Notes: a model not told the origin generated them from the sequence alone. A stretch of 64,000 bases of DNA from Owenia fusiformis (GCA_903813345.2 CAIIXF020000004.1:11257196-11321195); one strand, 5' to 3'; counted from the first letter of the stretch, positions 45,593 through 59,883 are shown. Translations and numbers: made by a program.

Positions 45593-48500
45593 TTTTACTG
45601 AAGGATTATGGGGTCATTGTGAACCCCTAGTGCAAATTCAATGCTATTATCCTCTCTATTTACATAATATATATGAGTTGACAGTTTTAGGGTCCATATT
45701 ATTTCTTTTAACAGACTCTAGACTAAACAAAACGAAGTTCAATCATATCAATTATGAAGCACTTATAAATTGATAGTCCTGCTTCTTGACCTGTTTCTGG
45801 CTCAAAGAAATGTCAATTTATTCCTGGCAAAAATACATCAGGGTTCATGTTTAGATATAAAATGGGGTGCGAAAGAGAGGAATTAACAAGGAATAAATCA
45901 AATAGACAAGTAGTTGATACTCTAAATTATACAGAAATGCAATAAAATTTGACGTTTTATTCAAATTTTGGAGAGAAATGTCCTGATATAAACATAAGCA
46001 GATAAAATTTTTCACAGAGACACTTCAATTCTAATACAAATTCAAAGACTTCCAACACAATACGTTCAGCTGTTACCATGGCAACATAATTAAAATAAAT
46101 CAATTATAGAAATTGAAAATTGTGAGGATTATGGCTTGTATTCATCAAGCAGAATAATCTAAGATATCTTCATAGAGATTCAATTATGAGCCAATAAGCC
46201 ACCTGTGCTAAAACTCATCTCAGACATGTATATTTAACTCTATTTCTCTCAAAAGAAATAAAATACACAATTTTTAAAAAATTTCATACAATTTTTTGAT
46301 GTTAGATATATATCTAAATAAAGTTTAGGTCATATATTAGGGATATCAAGCAATGAATTTAGAGAAAAGGATAATCGAGGTTAAATTTTCTGCGAGGTAG
46401 GAATTAATCAAAAATTTTAAAGCTGAGATTGAACTGTAAAGGATGATGAATTATAAATGAGCAATATATTTCACTATCTTTAATTGCTATTTTTGAGAAC
46501 TCCTGTAAATATTTCCTAAACCATAAATTCAAAGCAGAATGTATTGGTCTCATTCTCTTTATTTTACTTCTTTACTTCTTTTGACTGAAACATTATTTGT
46601 AAACTTCATGTAGTGTAGTTCTTTCACTTATTTATAGAGGGCAGCAATGAATAAACTTTTATGAATGAAATACATAGTCACAATCAGAGCAGGGTTTGAA
46701 TTTTTAGTGCATCCAAATCAATCTACTATATAATATTACATCTATTCACATTGCCACTACTAATTGAATCAAATTACTCTAGTTATACTTCATTTTTATG
46801 AAATACACAAACAGTACAAATATTATTTCATTTTGAATGTGGGCTCACATTATTTGAGTCAACAAATGAATGAGTTAACACTAGCTATTAATTTCTGTAT
46901 CTCCAGTATGAATCAACACTTATTAGTGAATGAAACCCTCAATAACAGAGTATTATCTGATGCAATTTTTGTTTAAATGCATCAAGAAACTTGCTTTATG
47001 TGAGAGGTGGGGAAGATGTACAAAAATAAAGGTGTTTGATTTAAAACTAGAAATCAAGTACCAAAAATTAGAATTGGGAAGAACGGGGAATACAGATACC
47101 GATTTCACTCTGGACTGTTACAGAGATCATATAAATTTGAACAGTTTATTCAAATTTTTGAGAGAAACAATATGAAGTTGATATGAGCAGACGAGGATAA
47201 GAATTATACCAGAGGTCATTTAGTACATCAATCATCCTTTGGTCATCGCATCACAAGGAAATAAGGCACTATTCCCCATGACGAGAAAACAAAACTCTAT
47301 TCAAGAATTTCTGCTTGATTTCATCTGGTTAACCACTTCTTTAACAACATAGGAAATTCCTGTAAATATTTTCCCTTTGAAATAAATCCTCCATTTGTGA
47401 CAATTTCAAAATAACTGAACTAATTTAAAAAGGAGGTCCATGATGACTATGTCCATATGCAAATGATGCTAAATGACCAATTCTAATTGGTCAAACAAGG
47501 TCACATGATCTATTAAGCACCAAGGGGCCCCATCCTACTTTAATAATTTCAAAATCATATTTCCCAAATTATAATCACAAGTAAATCTATAGGCCTACAT
47601 TCATGTTGTGTTATATTCAAAATTAAACTCTTTCAAGCCTTCATTCCAATGCATACATCTTTTAAAAGCTTTATGATTTATACAGACTGTAATTATGGTT
47701 TTGCAAAAAGCAGGATGCTTATTCAAAAATGTGTGAATCATATCATATCATTTTGTTTTTTAAAATTAGTGATACATGTTTATTATATCAAATATGGTAA
47801 CTCTGTAACTTAGAGTTATAACCTTTACATTGCAAGTAACGATCATTTCTCACTGCTGTATATGATATACTGAGTTTAAACTGCCTTTCTTTGGCCTTTC
47901 TTTGATATTGTCATTCATTGGTTTTGATTTTCATTAAGTTTGCCACTAATCAGCATCATGATATACCATGACATCTCAAATCTTCTCAGCCCTGAGGGTT
48001 GATACTTCTTTTCATGTGCATGTAATTTTCAGGAATCACAGATTGTTGGTATTAAGACCCAAGATAATGACCATATTTGGGGATCCTTTTTAAGACTGAC
48101 TTTGCTTCTAAAATATGATTTTGCTATACTCTTTGCATGAGTGAGAGATAATCCTTTGAAAAAGCATTACCAAATTCCTAACAAATGACCCCCTGTGTAA
48201 TATAGTCAAATTCCAGCCCCGAAAGCAAGTTTGGGCCTGGAAACAAGGGGCATGGAGGACAGCATGTCTAGGCTGACTCATTTGATACACATCCAAGCAA
48301 AACAATACCATATGATGACATGTTTAAAATCCAAAATAAAGTACATTTTAGTGAAATAAACACAAAATAAGGAAAACAGGCATGTAGCCAACGTTCAAAA
48401 TTATATAGAAATCCCAAAACATGTAGTACTTTATTCAAATATTAAAGAGAAATGGGTGGAATAAGCATGGACAGACATATATTTGGAACTATGACTGGCA

Positions 48501-49369
48501 AATAAAGACTTATGGTCACTATTTACAAGGCAAGGTGTGTTGACCCTAGACATATACCCTAAATGTTACCCCTAACATAAAACTGATATCAGGTTGGAAC
48601 AATTCAAGTCTTTTTCTTTCTAAATCATATATGAATCGTTTTTTTTTGTATTTCTAAACAGTTTCGAATTTTTAATCCTAATTTGTTCTTTTGAGTGTTC
48701 ACATATTCTTTATTGTTTAATTATAATTTGAATTTCATAACATGGCAACCTGTTATTTTCTTTCAAAGCTGGAATGCCATTCACAATTTGACCAAAGAAT
48801 TAGGCCCTGACAAATATCAATTTTATGATGACAAATTATTTCAAATTGTTATAGTATTTTTATTGTCCATATATACCATGCAAAGGATATCCCTAATCCA
48901 CATGGGAAATATTAAAAATTATGGGGAACTAGAAAACATTCTAGAAATAAAATATAGGTATGAACTACCTTAAAGAGAAACACATTTTGACATGTTTCAA
49001 AGTGTAAAATTATGCTCATTATATCAAATTTCTTTATATTTGCATACATACTGAGGAATGTCTAGAAATTGCAAGTCCCAAACTCAAAATATCCACATAC
49101 TTACACCTTTTTCACTCAATTTCTCTTCAAAATTTGAATGAAGTGTCTAACATTTTGACATTTCTATATAATTAAGGCTGTCAACAACATGCCTGTTTAC
49201 TTTATTCCTTAAATATTTTTCCTTTTTTCACTTGTTCTGCATTTTAAAACATGACCACAATATGTTTTTCCTACAGAGGAATCTTTACACTGGGGTCAGA
49301 GTTGGGTCAAAATACACCCTTATGGGCAAAACCATGGTGGTCAACCATCAAGACATGTCACTTTAAAAA

Positions 49370-49990
49370 CAAAAAATAAGATTGCCAAATCTCAGACCAG
49401 TTAGAAATAAAGTAAACAGACATGTGGTTGATACTCCAAATTGTATAGAACAACCTAAAAATCAGACACTTCATTCAAATTCTGGAGAGAAATTGAGTGA
49501 AATAAGCATGAGCAGACGGACATTTTGATAAACGGAGTGGAATAATAAGACAATAATTTTAAACTATGGGTCATGGGAGCCGGTAGTCATGGGGGCTAGA
49601 TACAATATAAACTGTCAGAACAATACACTAATAAATACTTATTTGAACATTTCAATCAGTTGTCAGGGAAACCGAGCATTTTGGCACCAATGGGGCAGTT
49701 TAGAGAATTGAAAAGTTTTCAGTGAAAGGGAAAGTGGGCAAATCATGAGTGATTTATCACCATATAATAATCACCTGTGGTCACTAAAGCAACAAACAAC
49801 CCAACCAACAAATGTCGTCTGCTGGAGCTATTTCACTCCATTTCTCTTTAAAATTTGAATGAAGTGTCTAATATTCTGGCAAATCTTTATAATTTAAAGT
49901 GGTACCTTACTTAACTATATGGTAATTACCTTTATTCCTTGTTGGTTTATCAATTTTTCAATAAATTTTGATTTTCAACACATGATCATG
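49370..49990. mobile_element. Intronic foldback MITE, second copy
   Basis: A plus-oriented arm at 49380-49525 (GTAAACAGACATGTGGTTGA, ATTCAAATTCTGGAGAGAAA) faces an inverse arm at 49825-49990 (CATTTCTCTTTAAAATTTGA, AATGAAGTGTCTAATATTCT). The spacer is about 300 bp, longer than in the 51.2-kb copy. Confidence 0.65.
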
Positions 49991-51239
49991 TACTTTCTTA
50001 ACATGGTAAGGATCTTATTTTTGAATGTTTCACTTCCATTGAATTCTAAAAAGAGAGGTCAGGCAAAACAAAACCAGTGTAATTTTTAGAAAGGTCTCAC
50101 AATACAGCAAAATTCTGAAGTGTTTCACAATGTGAGATAGTATTAAAAGGTTTCATGGTCTAAAATTATTTGGAAGGGTATCAGGATGTCAAATTATTTG
50201 GAAGGGGTTCAAGAGGCTTTAGAGAACAAGACTAACAAATCAAAGGTGACCATTTAATTCATTTATAAATATCTATATATACAAAGCTTTATATTAGAAC
50301 TAAAGCTACCTGTATTGCAAAAATAACCAAACAATTCTCATTTTAGACACCAATAATGAAATTTTTAAAAAAAAATCTCGAAAACTGATATTTCTGAAAG
50401 CTTATGAGAGTAAACCTCACAATTAGGTGTTTTTCTGGAAAAAATTCTGAATTTCAGTGATAAAGATATGGCTGAAAGATATTTTATTTTTTGGCTGGAA
50501 TGTCTGAGGTTTCCCCATACTGGTCAGACAATCTAAACTAAATCTACTGTGAAATTACATTCAGGCTTGTATTAATATTTTCACCTTGGTCATTGATGGA
50601 AGCATAGAAAGCCTCAAGAAAAATACCAAAAGGGTCCATTTTAAAATGCAAAATAAAGTAGGGAGGAGTGGAATTAGCAAGGAATAAATTGTATAGACAT
50701 GTAGTTAACACTCTATATTGTATAGAAATGCAAGATAATCTGATACTTTATTCAAAATTTAGAGAGAAATTGGGTGAAATGAGCATGTCTTTGGAGAACA
50801 TATTTGGCGTGGGTGGTGTTGAAACTAGGGAGATCAACACATGGCCACATACCAAATTGGTGAAAAGGCACATGTGTTTTCAAACTTATCTATTTTAAAT
50901 CATGCTAAAATGGTTAACCTAATTAGAAACTCTAAATATTGAGGATATGTCTGAAATCTTCCCTTTCTATATTTCCTCAATCTCAAAATGTACACCCCAT
51001 ATATGAAGCGGTAGATATTCCTTTTATTTCTCTGTGACATTATGATCTACGATTATTCTACAGCAGCAAATTGTATTACGTCAAATCGCAATTCCCCATT
51101 TAAATTCCAAAGTCATAACTTTTATAAATGAATTATTCCTGAGTATGGATAATGTGGGTGGAATTCCAAGCTCACACATTTTCCAGAATTTTCAACACAA
51201 GTAGTTCTCCAATCCTCTTATATGACCAACAGAAAGAAC

Positions 51240-51690
51240 AAAAAAGGCCATGGTCATTTTTTTTACAAATAATGATGAAATACTGGAATCAACAAGGAAT
51301 AAAGTAAACAGACATGAAGTCAACACTCTGAATTATATGAAAATCTACCAAAATAAGTCACTTTATTCAAATTTAAGAGAGAAATAACATGAAATAAGCA
51401 TGAGCAGACGGATATTTTCAGAAAGGGCAAAGGAGTTTGTTCTGTAATGTTTGCAGAATGGTTTTCCATAGAGGATCATCTTGATGCTTTCAATGGCCGT
51501 CTGCTCAAAATATCCATCTGCTTAGACTTTTTCACTTCATCTATCACTAAAATTTGAATGAAGTGTATAATTTTCTTGCATTTCTATACAATTTAGAGTA
51601 TTGCCTTCATGTGTGTTTACTTTATTACTTGATAATTCTTCTCTTTATCCATGTATTTTCCATTTCAAAATATCACCCCCATGCTATTTT
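51240..51690. mobile_element. Intronic foldback MITE, best full copy
   Basis: The left arm (51240-51420) contains AATAAAGTAAACAGACATG, CTTTATTCAAATTT(A)AGAGAGAAAT and GCATGAGCAGACGGATATTT. The right arm (51495-51690) is the inverse (AAATATCCATCTGC, ATTTGAATGAAGTGT, TGTGTTTACTTTATT). Related arms in plus orientation lie near 45890, 48390, 49380, 50650 and 53730. Inverse arms lie near 49040, 49825 and 58620. Partial copies are near 40690, 43780, 46960 and 58880. Confidence 0.75.
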
Positions 51691-52124
51691 ACTTTTAAGG
51701 TAATCGTATATGGCATACACCCATTACTTAACATTTCAACAAATAAACCATAACACAAACGGAACTTAAATAAATGTTGATTGACTAGTTTTTTTCTTGT
51801 TGCTAGAGTAGTTCTGGTATTCTGTGAAACCACACTCAATAAAGCCTAGGAAAACATTCAGTTTTAGAATAATATCAACAGATTAATGATATCCCGAAAA
51901 ATGGCTAAATTCAAGATCCTTTATCAAACTCTCGTGCATTGAACAGTGTACTTGGACTATTCGGATTGGGGATGATGAGAATTATATCTGAAGTAACTGT
52001 ACCCATCTCCAACATTTTGAAGTCTTATAAAAAGTTTCTGGGGTCTCTTCTATCTGCATGCAAGAAGCAATTTACAAAGAAGGTATTTACAATATGTAAG
52101 AGGAACTTAGTATTTGCCATTTGT

Positions 52125-52182
52125 CAGTCCTAATATGGCATGCCAGTCCTAATATGGCATGTTAGTCCTAATATGGCATGTC
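52125..52182. repeat. Three tandem 18-20-bp units
   Basis: AGTCCTAATATGGCATG occurs three times in a row with one or two junction bases. It shares the ATATGGCAT core with the cluster at 24200-24470. Confidence 0.8.
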
Positions 52183-53214
52183 TGTATTTCTAAATGTCTT
52201 GTCCCCTGTGTTTTTAATGCTAAGGACCCTTTACAGTCTTTTGTCTGGTAAAAACTATAGCCACATTGTTCTAGTTCTAGTGCTATATTGAAGGGTTCCT
52301 GTACCACGCCCCACGAGGATGTATATAATGGTTTTCAATAATTAGTTACATTGCATGTAAGATAGATTGTATTGAATGTAGAACCTGACATAATCAATGT
52401 AAAAGAAAAGAAAAAAAATCTCTTGAATATAACTTAAGCTATACAGTTTCATGAACAACTGCATGAAATAGCTCAATTTAATGATAAATCTCCTATTTTC
52501 TGGGGAGATGTATGGTGTGAAAGTCACAGGACTGATCAAAATGATCGAAGGAATTCCTTGAAATATTGGAAATAGAACATAAAACTTAGTTTCAGTTTCA
52601 GTTAAAATTACCATATAGCACATTTCCTAAAACCACTAATTTCAATTTCCAGAAGCACTAACTATGAAAGTCTACTTTTAAGAAAAATCAAAGTATTTGA
52701 AAATCAAGGGTACATTCTATTAAGTAAAATCCAGAAAACAATGGACCACTATTTCACCACCAAGTGTTATATCTTCCCCCAATCCTACATTAGTCAAAAC
52801 ATACAACTTGTGTTTATTTAACAATATGTTTGCCAATAAAAACTTTATATCAAACTAAACAACATCATATTTTATGATCTTTATTCAAATACGAAATTGA
52901 GTTTTTGAAATATTTTGAATGAAATGCAACTTATTGACATTAGCTTCATTGGTTTAACATCTGTTTGAAATAAAAATAAGGAAATGACAGGGAGGGGGGG
53001 GGTGATAAGAAGAGTATCTAGAATATAGACTTAGAACAATGGCTCTTGTTTGATCCTTAGAGTCCACAAGTTTGGCTCTATTATAACTGAGCATTATGGG
53101 TCTAGTGCATGCTGTGTTTTACTGAGCATTATGGGTCTGGTACATGCTGTGTTTTAATAGAGGGGAGTATGGGCCTGCAAACATTGTATGTATCCACTAG
53201 GTGGCAGCACCTAC

Positions 53215-53345
53215 CTTATCATTGATATCAGCACTGTTTTCTTGTAAGTTCATAATTGCCTCGGATATTTTAACATCTAAGGGGTCCACAACTGCTTCAA
53301 TGTTGAAGGGGCCTTCAAGTCGCTCTGCAACCTTGTACATGGCAT
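53215..53345 (-). CDS. Glypican exon ([12 protein letters not shown])
   Basis: 131 nt; acceptor CAG at 53346-53348, donor GTAGG below 53215. With one carried base it encodes [20 protein letters not shown], then [20 protein letters not shown] and [16 protein letters not shown] and [18 protein letters not shown] are almost unchanged from vertebrate GPC4/GPC6, which makes the family call firm. It ends in phase 0. Confidence 0.95.
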
Positions 53346-54407
53346 CTGAAAAACAAAAAATGAAAAGATTGTTGTAAAATATTTTCCCTAAAAGTCTATA
53401 GGTAGCATGATTGTGAGGTTAATAATCCAAATTTTCTTGGACAAGAAAGTTTCTTCATTTCCATGAAATTACATTTTCACAAAGTCTTGGAGTTCATAAA
53501 ACTTCTCATATTCAGGAAATGAAGGATAAGAATTGATGACACATGTGATAGCTCAAAAGAACAATCAGACAAAAACACAAATTACACACAGAAGAAAAAC
53601 AACTTTGTGTTTTTATAGTTCCAACCACTGCCTCTTCAGAGCATATACTGAACATACCCCAAATTGTAGTTAACATTCATGGAGGTCATATTTTGAAATG
53701 CAAAAAGAGAAAAATCAAGAAATAACACCAAGGAATGAAATAAACAGGAAGGTAGTTAACAATCTAAATTGTATAAAAATGCAAGAAAATCTGTGACTTC
53801 ATTCAAATTTTAGAGAGAAACTAAGTGAAATAGACATGAACAGAAATGAGCAGACAGACATCTTCCATGTAATTTCTTAGGTGATGATCATCACATTGTA
53901 AACAGATTACCCCAATTTTAAGATCTTCTATGTTACTGTACAATTTCCAACACTTTTGCAGTGATATACTTTGCCCCAAAAATAGTTCGTTCTCTGAACA
54001 GGAGATGAAGAATCCTGGTCTGGGTGAGTAAGAAAACAAAATGCAGAGAAGACATAACAATGCTAATACATTTAAGAGAATGGGTTTAGATGGTATGGAA
54101 ACAGTTACTGTTTAAAAATATTTTATTGACAGAGTACACATCAAGCTGGGATAGTTCAGTCTCCAGTGTGATGCTTACAAAGCATGCTGGGGCAGCCTAG
54201 AGTCCTGCTCTGGTCTCCATGGTGAACATAACAAACAAAGGACCATCTTGGATCTGACTATCTTTCCCCACTGATCTCCCTTGAAATAAATACTCCATGG
54301 CATTAGAGTAAGGATGTTCGTCAGTAAATACAATAGACTTATTACAAACGACTTATCAATTAAGTTGATAATAAAGTAATACTCAAATGTATGAAATGAA
54401 ATAAAAA

Positions 54408-55965
54408 ACAAGGCATTAACATGACAAAATGTCACCACCTAAAACAATTTGGTCAATTTAAAGCAAGTTGGAAAATACCTTTTGACCTTGAGAAGGTCAT
54501 TGAAGGTCAAATCTAAAGTCAGATTTGAACTTCTGAGAACTTGTAAAGTCAAATTTGAACTTCTGAAAAGATGTAGATGATTTTGAAAAAAAAATTTGGT
54601 CAATTTGAAGCAAGTTGAAAACAGACCTTTTTGACCTTTTTTGACCTTGAGAAGGTCAAATGTCAAATCTTAAGTCAGATTTGAATTTCTGAGAACACGT
54701 AGATGATTTTGAAAAAAAGTCAGATTTGAATTTCTGTGAACATGTAGATGATTTTGAAAAAAAAATTTAGTCAATTTGAAGCAAGTTGAAAAAAGACCTT
54801 TTTGACCTTTTTTGACTTTGAGAAGGTCATTGAAGGTCAAATGTCAAATCTTAAGTCAGATTTGAATTTCTGAGAAAGCGTAGATGATTTTGAAAAAAAA
54901 ATTTAGTCAACTTGAAGCAAGTTGAAAACAGACCTTTTTGACCTTTTTTGACATTGAGAAGGTCATTAAAGGTCAAATGTCAAATCTAAAGTCAGATTTG
55001 AATTTCTGAGAACATGTAGATGATTTTGAAAAAAAATTTAGTCAATTTGAAGCAAGTTGAAAAAGACCTTTTTGACCTTTTTTGACCTTGAGAAGGTCAT
55101 TGAAGGTCAAATGTCAAATCTAAAGTCATATTTGAATTTCTGAGAACATGTAGATGATTTTGAAAAAATTTTTTAGTCAATTTGAAGCAAGATGAAAAAA
55201 TACCTTTTTGACCTTTTTTGACATTGAGAAGGTCATTGAAGGTCAAATGTCAAATCTAAAGTCAGATTTGAATTTCTGAGAACATGTAGATGATTTTGAA
55301 AAACAATTTAGTCAATTTGAAGCAAGTTGAAAAAAGACCTTTTTGACCTTTTTTGACTTTGAGAAGGTCATTGAATGTCAAATGTCAAATCTAAAGTCAG
55401 ATTTGAATTTCTGAGAAAGCGTAGATGATTTTGAAAACAGACCTTTTTGACCTTTTTTGACCTTGAGAAGGTCAAATGTCAAATCTTAAGTCAGATTTGA
55501 ATTTCTGAGAACACGTAGATGATTTTGAAAAAAAAATTTAGTCAATTTGAAGCAAGTTGAAAACAGACCTTTTTGGACCTTGAGAAGGTCATTGAAGGTC
55601 AAATGTCAAATCTAAAGTCAAATCTAAAGTCATATTTGAATTTCTGAGAACATGTAGATGATTTTGAAAAAAAATTTAGTCAATGTGAAGCAAGTTGAAA
55701 AAAGACCTTTTTGACCTTGAGAAGGTCATTGAAGGTCAAATGTCAAATCTAAAGTCAGATTTGAACTTCTGAGAACATGTAGATGATTTAGAAAAAAATT
55801 GAAGTCAGTCTAAACAGTATTTGTTAAGTTATAGGAAGTTGTAAGAAATTGTTACAGACGCCGGACGCCGGACGCCAACCTCCAACCACCAACCGCCAAC
55901 CACCAACCGCCGTCGCAAAAAAACGGAGACCATAACAATATGTCACCACTTTTGGTGGTGACATA
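54408..55965. mobile_element. Hairpin-ended element with ~138-bp tandem core, copy 2
   Basis: The left end is the same AAGGCATTAACATGACAAAA as copy 1. The right end is the same CGCCGGACGCC/CCAACC minisatellite, GGAGACCATAACAAT and hairpin ATGTCACCAC...GTGGTGACAT (55940-55964). The flanks differ from copy 1 and show no duplication. It lies in a glypican intron. Confidence 0.8.
54460..55805. repeat. ~138-bp satellite core, ~10 units, with nuclear-receptor half-sites
   Basis: Ten GAGAAGGTCA occurrences mark the units; two of them (near 54649 and 55465) are shortened. Most units keep the opposed DR4 arrangement described for 17935-20110. The first and last units match those of copy 1 at the corresponding positions, so the arrays share ancestry and differ by internal unit loss or gain. 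Confidence 0.85.
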
Positions 55966-58900
55966 ATAAAGAATTATACGAATTTTAGAGGAATATCTTG
56001 AAATCATAGTGAGAGAATTAAGACTTTATCTAAGGGCGATGATATAACAGTTCATCCTTAACAGCTGAATATACAAAAATCTAGAAACACTGAACACATG
56101 AAATTATTCATTCTATGCTTAATATATCACATGATCTCATCTAAAGGTGTTGAAAGGAAGGAAGGGGGGGGGGGGGGTGAAGCATACAGTTATCTCATAT
56201 AATATCAATTTTGTACCCTAACCCTTTTCAAGAGAAATCTTTCAGTAATTACTATTAAGCTCTGTGGGAGGGGTTCGGGATGTGTTTCTGCCTATATAGT
56301 CTTTGCGAAACACCATATTTTGTTAATAGAAAACATTTGTGAGCCCTCCCTGAGAATATTGCAGCCATTCTTCAGTATTTAGAAACGTTTCTTTGAGTTC
56401 CTGATGAGTTTATTCAATGCTGACAATTAAGCTAAAGATAAACAACAAAAAAACAAGTGAAACTGGCCTCAATGGGACATTAGCTGAAGTACCTCCATTG
56501 ATCTCACTACTGAAGAGGTATCACCAATCCCATGATTCATTGCATCTATTGCCACCTAACCTCTGATATGATTGGTCCATCTTGGTCACATGATATGCAA
56601 CATTAAAGCAGTAGTGATATGAATGGACCATAATTCAGGAAAACTCCCAGAAATAAAAGCACCCATTTCCCAACTACTTCAAATAACTACCCCAATTAAT
56701 AATAAACATGTTTCAGAACTATTACTTAATGGCCATGAATGAAATCAACCTCAAAACTTTTGGGCCATTCTCCTTGTAATTTCATTTAGTATGTTTCTTA
56801 ACAGCTGATTCAATCTTCCAAAGCACCTTATCTTTCAATCAGTCAAAATTAACAGATTGAATATATCTTCAACTGTTACACAATTCCAAACATAACAGTT
56901 TACAATGCATTTACAAAGTTTCAATAAATAATCACTTTTAATAAACAACAAATGAGGCACTTGGAAAGTACCCTGGAAATTAAGGAGCTGCAGAGAGAAA
57001 GAAAGGAGCGCAATCACACTGGATGAAAAGCTTGGAGATTGCTCCATGTCCTGTTTGTGCATGTTGGAAAAGCAGACAGGGTTTCCAATTGTTCCTTCCT
57101 GTGTTATCTTTAATGTCCAATTAATTATGTGCTTATCTTAACTATGTGATTGTTACAATTAGAGCTGGAATGTGAAACTAAGAATTCATTGAGCTTATCA
57201 AACTGTGCATGCCTGAAAGTGGGAAACTTCATCAGGACTGTGAGGATGGTGCCACAATGGGGCAGAGAGGTATCAAGGCCTTGGGGCAATGTCACCACTC
57301 TGATGGAAGTTGCCCCACTCACTTTAGATTAGGACTACTCACTTTTATTATAATCAACATCATTCATTTTTTGCATCTTCACCTTGTGTTGTCAATCACA
57401 ACTCCTTGATATGTCGTGGCTTACTCTGTTTACTATTTGATACTAATACGATCTAGCTCTACCTCAGAGTGAAAACGGAGCTCTTGTTAGAGAAACAAAG
57501 TCAAAGTCTTGGAAAGAGCAGATATTCTCCTGACTTGTATAGGGGCAAAATGCCAATGCCATGGTTTATCATCATGATCTCTGCTCTATAAGATAAGGCA
57601 TGCATAAGCAGCAATGGGGCCAGAAAGCTGTCTAGATTAAATGGGGCGTTTTATTTTTTTAAAGATGGAAGTCACCTGGGTACAAAGTCAACACTCTGTG
57701 AAGAAAAGATAGACTGGAATAGTAAGATAACAGAAAAACACAGGAGTCTCTCGCTACCATCTACCACTAGTAGATCACGTGACATGTACTCACCAATGAG
57801 AGTAGAGTATTTTCTATTATAATGTTACATATTACACTCTCTCTGGTATAATTTTCTTCAGTAATGATCTTTTCATTATAGTTTATTTCTGGTTCCGAGG
57901 AATCTAAGACTCTCTCTATTTGGCCACACAATATATATCAAATATATCATATAAGCTAGGAACATTCACTTATCCAAATAAAAATCATTATAACACAATA
58001 TTCCAGGAACCAATTTTCCATGAAAAGCATATGTAAATTGTCAGGTTCACCCTTATTAGAAAATTGAAAGTCAAACTGCTCCCATTATGAATAACATGCA
58101 AAACTGTCAGCAAAATTTTTTTTTTCTGTTGATTGGAAAATTCAAGTGGTTTTCTCAACTTAGATTTAATTACTGGGCAATCTGCACATATGTATTTATC
58201 CATTGTTTATGGCAGACAAGTAGAAAAATAAAAACCCCTTTTCAGTCACTAATAAAAAGGAATTACCAGTAGCCACTGTGCTGCGGGGTAATCTTAGACA
58301 ATGATCCAAACTTGTAGGATTTATTGTGAGGGGTGTTTGCCAGAGAGGTGTTCATTAACAAGACAGGTGTTTACAATACAGAGAGTGTTTTTAATGCCTA
58401 TTTCTCTAATTATTCCTTGCCAATTCCTCTCCTTTTTACATTATTTGACATTTCACTAAAAACAATATTTTCCTTCAAGGAACATAACACTTTGCTCAAG
58501 TGTGATGAATGACCTAAGAGGCATTTCCTAATTAGACAGATAGACATAATAATTTGTCAAATTTACCAAAAATTATCTACAAATATTGGAATAGTGAAAT
58601 CGAAAGTTGCAATTACCTCGCCAAAAAATTTGCCAGTTCATACCAATTTCATATCTTTCCTCTCTAATTTTGAATGAACCCTATAATATCTTGGTATTTC
58701 ATGTTATTTAAAGTGTTAAGCTACATGCTAATTCAATGTTATTCCCAAATCCAAAGAATAACATTTTGGAATTTTGCCTTTAGGTTAAAATGGCTATTTT
58801 ACTTATATGGTGTTTTTGGTCCTTACTATTAGGTGAAAGATCATGATATCATGTTTTAACATGAAAAAAACAGAGTGGAAATTGAGAGAAAAGGCAAGCA

Positions 58901-59214
58901 ATACAACAGACAGTATGTAGTCAACATTTAAAATACCAGATATTCAATGAAATAAGCATGATTCGATGGAGATTTAAACTTGGCTTTACTACTAATTAAA
59001 TCAAATCTTGGTATTAACTTCTGATATAGAGAGGTTAATTCTATCAAATAGTAGTTACACCTGATATAGAGTCAGGCATTATGTAGGCCCAATCGGACAC
59101 ATTTGTGTCCCACCCTACGTTTCCTACTGTATTATCTCTTTTAAAGAAGCAAAATCAATCGGGAAAGAGTAAGTCTTCTGAGGAGAGGTCAATGCTCAAA
59201 ATGTAAAACTGAAC

Positions 59215-59400
59215 CGAATACCATACAAAGCTATTCTAAAATACCAAATACCATACAAAACTACCAAATACCATACAAAACTGTACCAATACCATATAAA
59301 ATTGCAAAAATACCATACAAAACTGAACCAAATACAATCAAAAACTGTACCAAATACCATACAAAACTGAACCAAAAACCATACAAATACCAACAACAAA
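59215..59400. repeat. ~21-bp minisatellite
   Basis: About eight units of ACCAAATACCATACAAAACT(G) with small variants. It reads through as a Tyr/Phe/Trp-rich open frame on the minus strand, which is an artefact. Confidence 0.85.
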
Positions 59401-59539
59401 ATCCCTCACAAAACTGCACAAAACACCAATGCACTGAATATCAATGTACCAAATGACCTTTAAGATGACATGATGGTCTGGCAAAGCATCATTATATATC
59501 AGGGTCAACAATAAAAGTCATTTCTAAGACAGATTTATT

Positions 59540-59695
59540 GCAGTCAGAGGATATCCAGGTTAGCAACCAGGCATGTACTTCAGTTGTCATACATACAATC
59601 AAAAGAAAACAAGGCACCACCTGACATTTGTTACAGATCCAGAGGATATCCAGGTTAGTGACCAGGTCTGCGCTTCAGTTATCATACAAGGCATT
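59540..59695. repeat. ~98-bp direct duplication
   Basis: CAGAGGATATCCAGGTTAG...CAGTTGTCATACA at 59547-59595 recurs at 59640-59688 (CCAGAGGATATCCAGGTTAG...CAGTTATCATACA). Fragments of the hairpin-ended element's left end (AAGGCA(TTTATGCAAATGTCA)CTACCTGCC) border the second copy. Confidence 0.65.
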
Positions 59696-59883
59696 TATGC
59701 AAATGTCACTACCTGCCATTTGGTACATGATACTGAACACTTTTATTTCCTATATTTCTTCTTTGAGCATCACCAAAGAGAAGGATGTGGGAGTAAATTC
59801 CAGATTTAATGTATCATACAACTCTTACCTTGAGGTTAATTTTTTAAACTAAATTATTGGAAAAAGTCACAACTCTATGACTC

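Larger units (their letters stand above)
44640..53214 (-). other. Glypican intron (8.6 kb)
   Basis: Bounded by the donor at 53213-53214 and the acceptor at 44640-44641. It holds the 539-bp foldback at 45054-45592 and several copies of an interspersed foldback MITE. A (GAGTTGTCTAGGG)n-type tandem of about 14-18 bp at 44660-44765 and three TCCTAATATGGCATG copies at 52125-52182 are also present. No nested gene is recognised. Confidence 0.7.

Noticed and set aside
57150-57332. Relatively GC-rich open frames on both strands in a glypican intron
   Set aside because: No domain, and the frames overlap on both strands with no splice sites of good quality.
59196-59399. Aromatic-rich frame (-) that looks like a membrane peptide
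   Set aside because: It is produced by the ~21-bp minisatellite read in one frame.
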